From Apostichopus japonicus (lineage: Eukaryota; Echinodermata; Holothuroidea; Aspidochirotida; Stichopodidae), in NCBI RefSeq assembly GCF_037975245.1, contig NC_092577.1, positions 24,983,398-25,047,397 on the forward strand: a DNA stretch of 64,000 bases, read 5' to 3'. Position 1 is the stretch's first letter. Each line of letters begins with the position of its first letter. Positions 46,931 to 57,793 of this stretch are shown here, in pieces. The translations under genes and the position numbers were made by a program. The notes under the pieces were generated by a model, which was not told the DNA's origin, made no database searches, and saw only the letters and a list, made by a program, of their open reading frames with translations.

Positions 46931-47027
46931 AACATTGAGGAACTCATATGACTGCCTCCTGCTGAGAAGAATGCTTTGTCAAGAGATGTTTCTTGTAGCC
47001 ACATAATGTATTAAACGTTAGCACACA

Positions 47028-47032
47028 TCTAC
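47028..47032 (+). repeat. BEL/Pao target duplication, left
   Basis: TCTAC, repeated at 53896-53900. Five bases is the usual length for this group. Confidence 0.9.
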
Positions 47033-47855
47033 TGTCATCGTTGCCGATGTGTGGTATTTGCTTAGCGTGACCAAAGGGAAATTTCCGCTTGGTCGAGGTC
47101 GGGCAGAGGTCAATACTGCCCATATACTAGTTGCCTTTCATATCCACCTCCTCGATTTGCATACTTATGTAATCGATGAACAATTACGTAATCGATGTAC
47201 ACATGCTTCATTCCTCTCCTGGTTCAGAGAGGCGTCCCACGTGCCCCCACTGTTCCTTATTAAGTATTAAGTATTAAGGGGCTTGATATTGTAATTGTAT
47301 ATCTCTTTTAATATCGCATTATAGATATTTGCCTTTAATGTGATTTTGCTGTATGCTTGTGCCTGTTATTTTGATTGCCTTTTTTGTGTATTTGTTGTTT
47401 GCTTATTGTTGTAAGAGTATCTGGAGTAGAATATATCGCCAGAGGTAATTACTTTGTTGGTGTTCTGTACATTCTCCAGAAAGTCGCCGTTAATCCCTGT
47501 AAACCCCTGTACAACGCAGTTTGTCGTGCTGTTGGTTTTGCCCGGTAACGATTGTAAGTTAATTATCAAGAATGTAATTGTCGCCAATCTTTCTCTGTCT
47601 TCTTTCATGTTGCCAAATGTTATTTGTTATACCTCTTCCTTTTGTGCGTTGTTTTATAAGGAGAAATACAATGCATTATTATGTTATTATTGATTTGTTC
47701 AATTCATGTGTTTATTTCACCATGTTTGTATATTGATGTTTTGATATCTTTACTTTCAAGTTTTCCCCGTGGTCTTGTTGAAACCACGCGTGTAAATAAA
47801 TGGGTTAAAACCTACAACCACCTGTTCAGCTTCATTGAGCGTCGTCTCGGTGACA
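47033..47855 (+). repeat. BEL/Pao left LTR
   Basis: Starts TGTCATCGTTGCCG and ends GTCTCGGTGACA; the ends form a short TGTCA/TGACA inverted repeat. Confidence 0.93.
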
Positions 47856-48073
47856 GTGAAAAAATCGTTCGGTTTCGACAACCGGAAGTCATGCATATCC
47901 TCCGCCGTCCGATATCTGGCCGTCGTTTCTTATTCACCTATTCCTGTCGTCTATAAGCCTACCAATTCCTGTCGTATAAAAACTCACCATCGTATTGCAG
48001 TAACAGAAATAGTGTACCACGTTCCTGATTCCCGTAGCACCAATGTACTCGTCGTCAGCCTTCTGACTGACTC

Positions 48074-49200
48074 ATGGAAGACCTGAAGTCTGCCAGGACG
48101 TCAGCAAAGAGGGCTGTTACGACGCAGATTAATCGTGTCAGGCAGTATATCGCGGAAGGTAACGTGGACATTAACGATCATGTAATTTTATTGAAAGATC
48201 TTTTCAAAGTGTTTACGTTGGCCAACGACAAGTACCATGAGACGCTTACCATAGAGAAGGATGTTGACGAGAGCGACGGGCTCTGCTAAAGAGGCTATTA
48301 GGAGTTGCCAGTTAGCCAGGTCTTTGCACGTAAAAAGCAGGAGTTGCCAGTTTCTTGGAGGTAGTAGCGGTTATGCTAAAGCTAGGTCCATATTAGAAAA
48401 CCGCTTTGGAAACTCGCACCTAGTCACTGAGCGTTTAATACGCGAGTTAACATTTGGTAAACATGTGAGACTGCCGCAACACATACAACAGTTAGCTGAT
48501 GATATGCAAAATGCATTCCTTGTACTTTTAGAGTTAAAAAGTGTGCAGTTGAGATGGAAAAAATGTGCATTGAAAGCCAAACGGCTCGATGGTTGTTATC
48601 CAGGGTTCAAAGAATTCATTGAATTCGCAGGTGAAATCGCCAGTGAGGTAAATGACCCAGTTTATGGCGACGTTTATCTCAAGCGTTGTTGCTTTTTACG
48701 TGCTAAGAAACGGACACGGACCAAAGGTCAACAAAACCAAAAACAAACCCAGTCTGTAAAGCAACAACTGAAACCCATCAATCTCTCACTAACGCAGCGT
48801 TTAACGTGACGCGAAAAGGGCACGGACCCAAAGGCCAACAGAAGCAAAACAAATAAAACACTACAAACAAGCCCCAAAAAGCCAACCCGAAACCACAAAG
48901 AGAAAAATTAAACCAACCTATATTATGTAACGACCACACAGCCCCCACACCTACCAACTAACTCACTCCAAATTTCATCCGGGGAACGCCGTCCCGATAG
49001 TAGACGACAGGCTTGCGCCAGCGTCTACGAAAGGCAGTGTCGGGAAGCCGTGCATGGTCCGCCTCCATGCGCCTCCATGCCTCCAAGCGTTCTTTGTCTA
49101 AGTCCAATACGTGTACTGGTGAAAGTGCCCAGGCAGTAAAACCTGGAATGTACGCTAGGGCTCAACCTCCTTGTGTACTTGTGATAAGTTTAAACAATTG
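48074..49200 (+). pseudogene. BEL/Pao gag remnant
   Basis: The ATG at 48074 begins MEDLKSARTSAKRAVTT, a typical Pao-group gag start. After a frameshift near 48270 follow LTRATGSAKEAIRSCQL, YAKARSILENRFGN and LPQHIQQLADDMQNAF (the DUF1759-like capsid region). The frame is cut at 48691 by LINE B2 and resumes at 49084 (KRSLSKSNTCTGESAQA). Gag forms the particle core. The zinc knuckle region is not recognisable. Confidence 0.82.
48691..49083 (-). mobile_element. LINE B fragment B2 inside gag
   Basis: Minus-strand 3' end of family B, reading to GCACGTAAAAAGC at 48691. It spans the last codons of ORF2 (VYYRDGVPR region, about 48975) and the 3' UTR. It is flanked by CAAGCGTTGTT (48680-48690) and CAAGCGTTCTT (49084-49094), an 11-bp duplication with one change. 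Confidence 0.85.
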
Positions 49201-49943
49201 CGCCCTAGAGAGAGTTGACTGTTGTAATGAACCATAAGTTGTGTCATAACTGCCTCCGTTGCCTCTCATATCACTAGTGATTGTGGCAAGCGCTCTGTTT
49301 GTAGTTTGCGAGGTTGTGGTAGGGAACATACCATGTACATTCATAGCTGATAATACTGTAAATTCTTCACCTGATATTGAGGTCTCTAATGCTAGCTTCT
49401 CTCGTAGCAAAAGTACAAAAGTTGAGGCCACCGTGAACAGTTTTGTGTGACGCATTTGTATTGTTATCAATTATTATCAATTTGAGCTTAGAACGTTCAA
49501 CTCGTCAGGTATTCAGCAATCCGAGATGGTGGACCTGTCCTTGTCTTTTAAATCGGGTGAAATCTTGAAATTATGTGCCGTTTACGTAGTTGACGAAATA
49601 CCAGTTAAGAATGCTATAGTCGATCAGGAATGTTATTCCCATCTTAATGGTATCGGTCCCCTACCTGCTTATCAAAGTACTGGTATCACAGTAGACATTG
49701 TGATAGGTGAAAATAATTCTGAAGCACTTGTGCCGTTGGAGGTTAAGCGAGGTGGTCCAGGGGAGCTCTTTGCCGTACGTTACATGTTTGGTTGGAGTCT
49801 TAATGGACAATCTCCCATTAGCCTCCCGAGTCGTAAGATAATTTCAAATTTTATATTTTATTATTTTATTCTACTTCGACTATTCAGACTGATGTTTCTC
49901 GTTTGCGGGTTTGGATCTCCCGTCATGATCATACGAGGATAAG
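49201..49943 (+). pseudogene. BEL/Pao protease region
   Basis: The frame from 49526 reads LSFKSGEILKLCAVYVVDEIP, VDIVIGENNSEALVPLEV and FAVRYMFGWSLNG, the end of the Pao protease and the protease-RT linker (a variant of the IGxDNxxALxPLEV signature). The catalytic Asp region upstream (49260-49450) is not clear. It would process the polyprotein. Confidence 0.7.
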
Positions 49944-50770
49944 TTGGTGATATCTTTGTGGGACAAAGAGTACAGGAAAGTGGATGGTCACCATGAACTT
50001 CCCATTCCTTGGAGGGACAGGTTGGAGACTCTTCCAAATAATTTTGTTGGCAAAACTAGGTTAGACTCGTTGTACAAGAAACTTATTAGGAACGGCTTGT
50101 ATGATAGGTATAACGCTGAGATTGTGAAACTTGTAGATAACTGTTATGCAGAGGCAGTACGAGATTCAGAGTTGTTCATGGTAGACAGGATATGGTATTT
50201 ACTCCATCATGCGGTAGTGTCAGAGAAGAAAGCAGGCAAACTTAGGGTAGTTTTGGATTGCGCTAGTAACTTCAAAGGCAAGTCTTTGAATGATCGTTGT
50301 ATGCAGGGCCCGACATGATTAATAAGCTTCTGCCAGTCTTGTTGAGATTTCGGCAACATAGTATAGCAGTTCAAGCAGACATTGAAGCTATGTATAATCA
50401 AGTTAGGATCCCAGATAGGGATAGAGATGCCCTACGACTCCTATGGTACATTAATGGTAAATTAAGGTACCTTCGTATGACGTCACATTTGTTTGGAGGG
50501 GTGTGGTGTGCGGCTAGCTCCGCCTATGCTCTCAGGCGTACAATTGCTGATCTGCCGAGTGTGATTCCGCTTGTTAAGTATGCGGTTGAAAGATCGTTTT
50601 ATGTAGATGATTGTCTTAGTTCTGTGTCAAGTAAATCAGATGCTTAGATCATTATTAGGGAAACCCCCAAGGCCCTGAAAAGTGGAGGGTTTAAGTTTGT
50701 AGTCAATGATTTCAGATTGGTAGCTGAAGTGTCCGTGGAATGTAGGGCTAAGGGAGTTCTAGACTTTGGT
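49944..50770 (+). pseudogene. BEL/Pao reverse transcriptase, truncated
   Basis: 49944-50318 encodes the RT N-terminus (LRVVLDCASNFKGKSLNDRCMQGP); a frameshift near 50310 leads to 50297-50647 with DMINKLLPVLLRFRQ, VQADIEAMYNQV (motif A) and FYVDDCLSSV (motif C). A short continuation (GGFKFVVNDFRLV, then RAKGVLDFGTS) ends where LINE B3 begins. The rest of RT and the whole RNase H are missing. Confidence 0.88.
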
Positions 50771-50780
50771 ACTAGTTGGT

Positions 50781-51478
50781 AGTTGGTTTTCGTGGAGTGC
50801 GGACGTGTTTTCGGCTGCTCTCCAGTTTTCGTTGACCACATACTTTGTGTTTTTTTTTTAATGTTGGCCTTTAAATAGTTTGTAGTTTGTTTAGTGTAGT
50901 TTTGGCTTTGTTTGGTGGCTTTGTTTCTGTCAGGTGCGTGGCTTGCCACACCCCTAGCTGTCATGGCGGCTCGCCGTGACAGCAAAATCGTATTGTTGAG
51001 TTTTTCGGGGGAGGCTAAGGTCGTCCCCGGACAATTTTTTTTCAGTTTTGCGTTCTGTTGGTTTAAAGGTCCCTGGAGAGGTTGACGCGCTTCAGCGTAA
51101 ATCTCTCCGGGTATGAATGTTTTTGATATAACATTCACATCGGAGGCTGCCCGCGTGCGAGGCGTCCATGTGTTGGAGGGAGTTGAGGGACTGAAGGTCA
51201 CACCGTACGACAGTTCGGTGTGGGTCACAGTCCTCCATCTCCCTCTGGACATGTCTTAACAGGTTGTTGTGCGGACACTGGGGCGTTTTGGGAAAGTGAA
51301 CGGTTACGAGGAGCCGGAATTCCTTGAATGTAAGGGTGTCAAGACCGGGACTAGACGAGTTAGAATCGAACTGAAGTCCGATATCCCCTACAAGAATGAT
51401 TAGCAAACTGCTAAACTTAATTCGCTCGTCTTAACGGATGGCGATCCTCAAGTCAAAGGGACGGACGTCACCGTGGGG
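50781..51478 (+). mobile_element. LINE B 5' fragment B3
   Basis: Starts with the family's 5' end AGTTGGTTTTCGTGGAGTGC and runs through a short 5' UTR to ORF1 (ATG at 50963, MAARRDSKIVLLSFSG), which is broken by frameshifts and ends after TGTRRVRIELKSDIP and VKGTDVTVG, just before the knuckles. The 3' part is absent, which is unusual for a LINE insertion (they lose the 5' end). It takes the place of the RNase H region of the BEL/Pao element. Confidence 0.82.
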
Positions 51479-52900
51479 TATACGACTATTACTGGTCATA
51501 TGTCCCCTCCTGGGTTAAGTGATGTTGGAGATTCAGATGAGCCATTATGTAGGCTAATGAATCATTATTCTTCATGGTATAAAATGAAGAGAGGTTTAGC
51601 GTGGCTCTTGCGTCTTCTGCGATTTCTTAAGGGGCAAAAACCTTTAGGCAGATTATCTGTCCAAGAAGTTCGTCGAGCAGGAGATATACTCCTCCGTAAG
51701 AGTCAGTCTACTAGTTTCTGTTCTGAGTTAGAAAGGTTAAGTCAGGGTAAGGCTGTCAGAGCATCTAGTTCCCTTAAAACGTTAACTCCGTTTCTAGATG
51801 GTGAAGGGCTTCTCAGGGTAGGTGGCCGTTTGAAAGAGTTTGACAGCAAACACCCGTGTATAATCTCTGGTAGACATCCTATTGCTGAGTATATTGTTAT
51901 GGACGCACACAGTATCGCCCATGCTGGTATTGAGTGGGTGCTAAGTATTGTAAGGAAGGATTTTTGGGTTACTAAGGGAAGGCCGTTGGTCAAGAAGATT
52001 GTTAGGGCTTGTGTCACGTGTCGACGTTTGTATTCTAAGCCCTGTGTACAACAAATGGCAAATTTGCCTAGGGAACGTATTGCGGCTAATGTAGCCCCCT
52101 TTATTCATGTGGGCATTGATGTGTTTGGGCCGTATTACGTTAAACTTGGCCGTTCTGAAATGAAGCGTGATGGCTGTTTGTTCACTTCTTTAACAGTCAG
52201 GGCTGTCCATATCGAGAAGTTGGACTCATTAGATACTGTGGCACGTAGAGGGTGTCCAGAAATCGTATTTTCAGATAATGGCACAAATTTGGTTGGGGGT
52301 GAGGCGGAGTTCAGACGGGTCATGAGCGGCCTCTCCAATAAGGTAATACACAGTTATGCAGTAAAAGAGAATTTTGATTGGCGTTTTATTCCCCCTACTG
52401 CTTCTCATATGGGGGGAGCCTGGGAACAAGTTGGTGCAATTAAAAGAGTCATGTCTGCTATCCTCCCTAGTACTGTGAGACTTACAGATGAGATCTTGGG
52501 GACTTTTGCGAAGTCGAAAGCATTGTTAATGGTCGTCCGTTGACAAAACTCAGCGACGACCCTAGCATTCCGCCGGACAAGTTTGAAAATGTTGATCGTT
52601 TCCGTCGCCGCTGGAGGCATGTCCAGCACCTAGCTAACCAATTCTGGCACAAGTGGTTGAAATTGTATCTACCTGAATTGCAAAAGAGGTCTAAGTGGAC
52701 GGAGGTCACTGATAATCTGGCAGTCGGTGACTTGGTTTTAATCTTAGATGAAGTGACTCCCCGTAACCTCTGGCCGTTGTCGCTGGTTGTTAGTGTTAAC
52801 TGTAGTAGAGATGGGTTAGTTTTGGAATTGTTTTTGGTTTTGTTGACCTTTGGTCCGTGTCCGTTTTTTCTTTGCACGTAAAAAGCACAGGTCGGTAAGA
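51479..52900 (+). pseudogene. BEL/Pao integrase region
   Basis: 51479-52543 begins with the connector (SSWYKMKRGLAWLLRLLRF), followed by the HHCC zinc domain (HSIAHAG then CVTCRRL) and the integrase core: VGIDVFGPYYVK (first Asp) and IVFSDNGTNLVGG (second Asp), HMGGAWEQVGA (Glu). About ten residues usual between LDSLDT and RRGCPEI are missing. After a frameshift near 52540, 52550-52810 encodes the C-terminal domain (HVQHLANQFWHKWLKLYLP, NLAVGDLVLILDE). LINE B4 interrupts it at about 52820; TTELVRPITEIVLLE follows at 52915. It would insert element DNA; this copy is dead. Confidence 0.9.
52820..52891 (+). mobile_element. LINE B tail B4 inside integrase
   Basis: Seventy-odd bases matching the very end of family B, from TTTTGGAATTG to TTTGCACGTAAAAAGC. 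The BEL/Pao reading resumes directly behind it. The exact left edge is uncertain and I see no duplication. Confidence 0.78.
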
Positions 52901-53192
52901 GTTAAGACTAGGACTACCGAGCTGGTTCGTCCTATTACTGAGATTGTTTTACTTGAATCGGCATTCTCATCAGTGTTTGCAAGCATTGTTGTTGAAATTC
53001 CATGTAAATAAAGTTGATGTGTTATTATCTTCGTTATTGAACTGTCAGGTGTGTGAGGCTTTATAGTTGTTTACTTGGTTTAGAAGCTTTACGTCACAAT
53101 TTTGATTGCTAAAGCTGTTATGGAATTAAATGTACATCGATGGGGTGGTTTAGGTATTCTAGGCATTGTTATACTTGAATATGACGTATTCC

Positions 53193-53202
53193 AGTGGGGG
53201 AG
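53193..53202 (+). other. BEL/Pao polypurine tract
   Basis: AGTGGGGGAG directly before the right LTR; the usual plus-strand primer site of LTR elements. Confidence 0.75.
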
Positions 53203-53895
53203 TGTCATCGTTGCCGATGTGTGCTATTTGCTTAGGCAGAGGTGGGGCAGAGGTCAATACTGCCCATTTACTAGTTGACTTTCATATCCACCTCCGATTT
53301 GCATACTTCCGTATTTTGTGAAGTAGACATGCATGCTTCATTCCTCTCCTGGTTCAGAGAGGCGTCACACGTGCTCCTATAGCAGTGTTCCTTAGTATGT
53401 AAGTATTGTAATTGTTTTATATAAGTATTAAGGGGCTTGATATTGTAATTGTATATCTCTTTTAATATCGCATTATAGATATTTGCCTTTAATGTGATTT
53501 TGCTGTATGCTTGTTATTTTGATTGCCTTTTTTGTGTGAGTATCTGGAGTAGAATATATCGCCAGATGTTATTATTTTCTTGGTGTTCTGTACATTCTCC
53601 AGAAAGCCGCCGTTAATCCCTGTAAACCCCTGTACACCGCAGTTTGTCGTGCTGTTGCTTTTGCCCGGTAACGATTGTAAGTTAATTATCAAGAATGTAA
53701 TTGTCGGCAATTTTTCTCTGTCTTTTTATTATTGATTTGTTGAATTCATGTGTTTATTTCACCAATTGTATATTGATGTTTTGATATCTTTACTTTCTAG
53801 TTTTCACCGTGGTCTTGTTGAAACCACGCGTGTAAATAAATGGGTTAAAACCTACAACCACCTGTTTAGCTTCATTGAGCGTCGTCTCGGTGACA
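53203..53895 (+). repeat. BEL/Pao right LTR
   Basis: Same ends as the left LTR (TGTCATCG to GGTGACA), 130 bases shorter through several deletions. Confidence 0.93.
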
Positions 53896-53900
53896 TCTAC
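53896..53900 (+). repeat. BEL/Pao target duplication, right
   Basis: TCTAC, as at 47028-47032. Confidence 0.9.
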
Positions 53901-53912
53901 CTTGACTGCAAA

Positions 53913-54904
53913 CAGGCGACACGCCCTTCTGGGGTGTATACTCAGATTGGTGACTCACTTCGTAGAATCAAAGAGAAGGGTGGGCCACATGTTCTGCTGA
54001 ACGTGGCCCATCTGTGTTATACCCACCATGCTTCGTTCAATGCTCGTGCCTGTGTGCCCGTCGGCTTGCCAAACCGTCATCTCTCCAGATGTGTGGCGGT
54101 CTGTGTGTTGTAAGTTACTAGATAGCCGTCTCCGGGACTTGGCGTGGAGGATTGCACATGGGGTCCTCATGACTAACCATTTTCGCCTAGTTAGGTGGCG
54201 ATTAGGTTATGGGATTTGTCCCCGTGTGGGCTGTAAAGCCATCGAGACTATATAGCACATTTTGCTGGAGTGTCCCTTTGTCCGGTTGGTGTGGGAATGG
54301 TTTCACGCCTTCGTTGTTGGTGTTATTGGTTGCACACAGTGGGCCATTAGTAGTGATTTTGTTTTGTATGGTTTGTTGCCCCCTGTGTGCCCAATCTGGG
54401 TTAGGGATCTGCTGTTGGTGTTTGCCGCTGTCATCAGCAGACGCCGTCTAGTTTGATGGGGACGTCTGGGGGGCAGAGGATGTTGTCCCCCTCGTGCAAA
54501 GTGACATTAGGTTGCGCATGGAGTCGGACCATGCACGGCTTCCCGACAATGCCTTTCGTAGACGCTGGCGCAAGCCTGTCGTCTACTATCGGGACGGCGT
54601 TCCCCGGATAAAATTTGGAGTTACTTGGTAGGTCTGGGGCTTGTGTGGTCGTTACATAATATGGGTTGGTTTTATTTTTCTGTTTGTGGTTGGCTTTTTG
54701 GGGTCGGTTTGTAGTGTTTTACTTGTTTTCCTTCTGTTGGCCTTCGGGTCCGTGTCCTTTTGTGTCACGTTAAACGCTTCGTTTAGTGAGAGATTTGTGT
54801 TCGTGGGTTTCAGTGGGGTTTTTGTTTTTGTTTTACAGACTGTGATTGTTTTTCGTTCTGTTGAACTTTGGTCCGTGCCCGTTATCTTAGCACGTAAAAA
54901 GCAC
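53913..54904 (+). pseudogene. LINE B copy B5: ORF2 C-terminus and 3' UTR
   Basis: Flanked by ACCTTGACTGCAAA (53899-53912) and ACCTTGACTGTAAA (54905-54918), a 14-bp target duplication with one change. The coding part reads LLDSRLRDLAWRIAHGVLM, RWRLGYGICPRVGC, HILLECPFVRLVWEWF: the LINE A ORF2 C-terminus with the zinc motif, but clearly another family. A stop replaces the residue before the motif's His (54252), and others follow. ORF2 ends with FRRRWRKPVVYYRDGVPR, then the 3' UTR with two tail-like phrases and the terminus CACGTAAAAAGC. It lies next to the BEL/Pao right LTR. Confidence 0.88.
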
Positions 54905-54924
54905 ACCTTGACTGTAAAAAAAAT

Positions 54925-55170
54925 TCACCCTGCTTTTATTGGCAATTCCATGTACATGCTTGAGGTGGAAAAAAAAACTTTCTTGTTGCCTCCTTGAATA
55001 GTCCTAATGCATTGAAACAGGTGCATGACATCTTTACAGCTTACCTCTTTTCGCCAACCCATTAAAAATTTCAGTCTCAGTCCGACTTTAGGAATCAATT
55101 CTTTTATACTTAATTCATCCAACAAGGCGTATGCAGTCACATAAATTCCATTTTCTCTTGAGAAAAACAA
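54925..55170 (-). pseudogene. SAM-like exon of gene T
   Basis: Minus-strand frame of 81 codons containing ALLDELSIKELIPKVGLRLKF, the last helices of a SAM-like domain, as often found at the N-terminus of the transposase-like family to which gene T belongs. Removing the BEL/Pao and LINE B5 insertions brings it to about 100 bases from the gene T sequence at 46930. The right end is open: the start ATG at 55170 may be inside the exon. Confidence 0.6.
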
Positions 55171-55470
55171 TGAACCACAAATGAGCAGCGGCAGCAGAGT
55201 TTGAAAGCTTCGGGAGTCATATCATTTGACATCAAGCCACTGTAATAGGACTGGATTTTAATGGATGCTGCCCTATTGGAAGCTTTTTGTTTTCAAATCT
55301 TAACTTTGAAGTCATTTTTGAAGGAAGTTCCATATACTATTAGCACATGTGCATTTGTTTGTGATATTGATCAATTTATTTTATGGTCTAACCTGCAAAT
55401 AAATTCATTGCCATCAAGGTATATATGATGCATGGCTTGAAATAACCCACAGCTGAAAGAAGGGTTACAT
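55171..55470. other. Gap without recognised gene
   Basis: AT-rich; perhaps upstream sequence of gene T. Confidence 0.4.
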
Positions 55471-57213
55471 CTCTATGTTCCGACGTCTCTATGTTCCAAC
55501 AAATGTTTGGACTCTTTTTTTTGACCAACATTTTTTCGGACCCATTTTTTTGTGACCCAATTTTGTTCGGACCCCATTCTTTTTGGACCGAAATTTTTTG
55601 GACGACAATTTTTTTAAGGACCCAATTTTTTTGGACCTAATTTTTTGGACCCGATTTTTTGGGACCGATTTTTTATCGGACCTTATTTTTTGGGTCACAA
55701 AAGAATGGGGTCCCAAAAAATTTGGTTCCAAAGAAAAATTGGGTCCGAAGACAAATTGGGTCACAAATGGGGTCAGAATAAAATTTGGTCAAAAAAATTA
55801 GAGTCCAAACAATTTGTCGGAACATAGAGACGTCGGAACATAGAGACGTCGGAACATAGAGACGTCGGAACATAGAGACGTCGGAACATAGAGACGTCGG
55901 AACATAGAGACGTCGGAACATAGAGACGTCGGAACATAGAGACGTCGGAACATAGAGACGTCGGAACATAGAGACGTCGGAACATAGAGACGTCGGAACA
56001 TAGAGACGTCGGAACATAGAGACGTCGGAACATAGAGACGTCGGAACATAGAGACGTCGGAACATAGAGACGTCGGAACATAGAGACGTCGGAACATAGA
56101 GACGTCGGAACATAGAGACGTCGGAACATAGAGACGTCGGAACATAGAGACGTCGGAACATAGAGACGTCGGAACATAGAGACGTCGGAACATAGAGACG
56201 TCGGAACATAGAGACGTCGGAACATAGAGACGTCGGAACATAGAGACGTCGGAACATAGAGACGTCGGAACATAGAGACGTCGGAACATAGAGACGTCGG
56301 AACATAGAGACGTCGGAACATAGAGACGTCGGAACATAGAGACGTCGGAACATAGAGACGTCGGAACATAGAGACGTCGGAACATAGAGACGTCGGAACA
56401 TAGAGACGTCGGAACATAGAGACGTCGGAACATAGAGACGTCGGAACATAGAGACGTCGGAACATAGAGACGTCGGAACATAGAGACGTCGGAACATAGA
56501 GACGTCGGAACATAGAGACGTCGGAACATAGAGACGTCGGAACATAGAGACGTCGGAACATAGAGACGTCGGAACATAGAGACGTCGGAACATAGAGACG
56601 TCGGAACATAGAGACGTCGGAACATAGAGACGTCGGAACATAGAGACGTCGGAACATAGAGACGTCGGAACATAGAGACGTCGGAACATAGAGACGTCGG
56701 AACATAGAGACGTCGGAACATAGAGACGTCGGAACATAGAGACGTCGGAACATAGAGACGTCGGAACATAGAGACGTCGGAACATAGAGACGTCGGAACA
56801 TAGAGACGTCGGAACATAGAGACGTCGGAACATAGAGACGTCGGAACATAGAGACGTCGGAACATAGAGACGTCGGAACATAGAGACGTCGGAACATAGA
56901 GACGTCGGAACATAGAGACGTCGGAACATAGAGACGTCGGAACATAGAGACGTCGGAACATAGAGACGTCGGAACATAGAGACGTCGGAACATAGAGACG
57001 TCGGAACATAGAGACGTCGGAACATAGAGACGTCGGAACATAGAGACGTCGGAACATAGAGACGTCGGAACATAGAGACGTCGGAACATAGAGACGTCGG
57101 AACATAGAGACGTCGGAACATAGAGACGTCGGAACATAGAGACGTCGGAACATAGAGACGTCGGAACATAGAGACGTCGGAACATAGAGACGTCGGAACA
57201 TAGAGACGTCGGA
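55471..57213. mobile_element. Foldback-like inverted-repeat element
   Basis: The left arm (55471-55640) begins with nearly two copies of the 16-bp unit in reverse orientation, followed by GTTTGGACTCT and T-rich blocks with GGACCC. The right arm (about 55660-55815) is its imperfect reverse complement and leads into a long array of the same unit. The whole could fold into one hairpin. No protein is encoded. Foldback elements with tandem repeats in the arms are known in animals; placement here is inference. Confidence 0.7.
55816..57213 (+). repeat. Minisatellite, about 87 copies of a 16-bp unit
   Basis: GTCGGAACATAGAGAC repeated head to tail for 1398 bases, with no variant that I can see. As 16 is not a multiple of three and the unit has no stop in one strand, long open frames of a 16-residue repeat appear on the minus strand; they are not genes. 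Confidence 0.97.
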
Positions 57214-57285
57214 AGAAGCTCTTTAACATTTTGACATTTTCACCCAGCACCAATTCAAAAATCGCCAATGACGCTGTTCACTGCG

Positions 57286-57420
57286 CTTTTTACGTGCAAA
57301 GAAACGGACACGGACCAAAGGTCAACAAACCAAAAACAATCCCAAGTCTGTTTAACAACCACCAAAAACCCAACTGAAAACCCACAAACAGAAATCTCTC
57401 ACTGACCCAGAAATCTGGTG
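57286..57420 (-). mobile_element. LINE B tail B6
   Basis: Minus strand, ending GCACGTAAAAAGC at 57286. Matches the last 130 bases of family B. Confidence 0.82.
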
Positions 57421-57793
57421 AAAGGAAAACTTAAAATCTCTAACCTATTTTACTCGATCACTGATAGAAATTTTGAAATTCTACCTACATAGGCTTAGCT
57501 TATTATCGTTGGCGAGCTTTGCACGTGACCTACTGTACGTAGCTTCACGACAAAGTGACAGGGCAACCTCAGTATAATTTTATTATGAGGATCTGAATAC
57601 TGCATTTGTCATTATATGCAAGCGATTCGCCTCGTTGAAGCTAGCGGCCACTAAGTTCAAGAGCAGACAGTGCTCTGATGTATATATAGCTCAATATCAA
57701 TGATGAATAATGATGAATACTGTTAGTGGCTGCTCTGCTCTTAATGGCTTCAAGCAAGTAAGCTGGCCCTATGCCTACACTATGTAAAGTGGT
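57421..57793. other. Gap without recognised gene
   Basis: Nothing recognised. Confidence 0.45.

Larger units (their letters stand above)
47033..53895 (+). mobile_element. BEL/Pao LTR retrotransposon, defective
   Basis: Two LTRs (TG...CA) bracket gag, protease, RT and integrase remnants on the plus strand, with a 5-bp target duplication. It split gene T. It contains three LINE B fragments (48691-49083, 50781-51478, about 52820-52891). Coding frames are broken in several places and no RNase H region is visible. The LTRs differ by several indels (823 against 693 bases), so the insertion is not recent. Confidence 0.93.

Noticed and set aside
50644-51252. Minus-strand 202-codon frame in the BEL/Pao element
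   Set aside because: Antisense of the LINE B3 fragment; no independent motif.
55816-57213. Possible CRISPR array
   Set aside because: The units are directly adjacent without spacers and the genome is eukaryotic.
55673-57268. Three overlapping minus-strand open frames of 467-531 codons with a 16-residue repeat
   Set aside because: They arise because the 16-bp unit lacks a stop in that strand; every frame reads the same periodic peptide.
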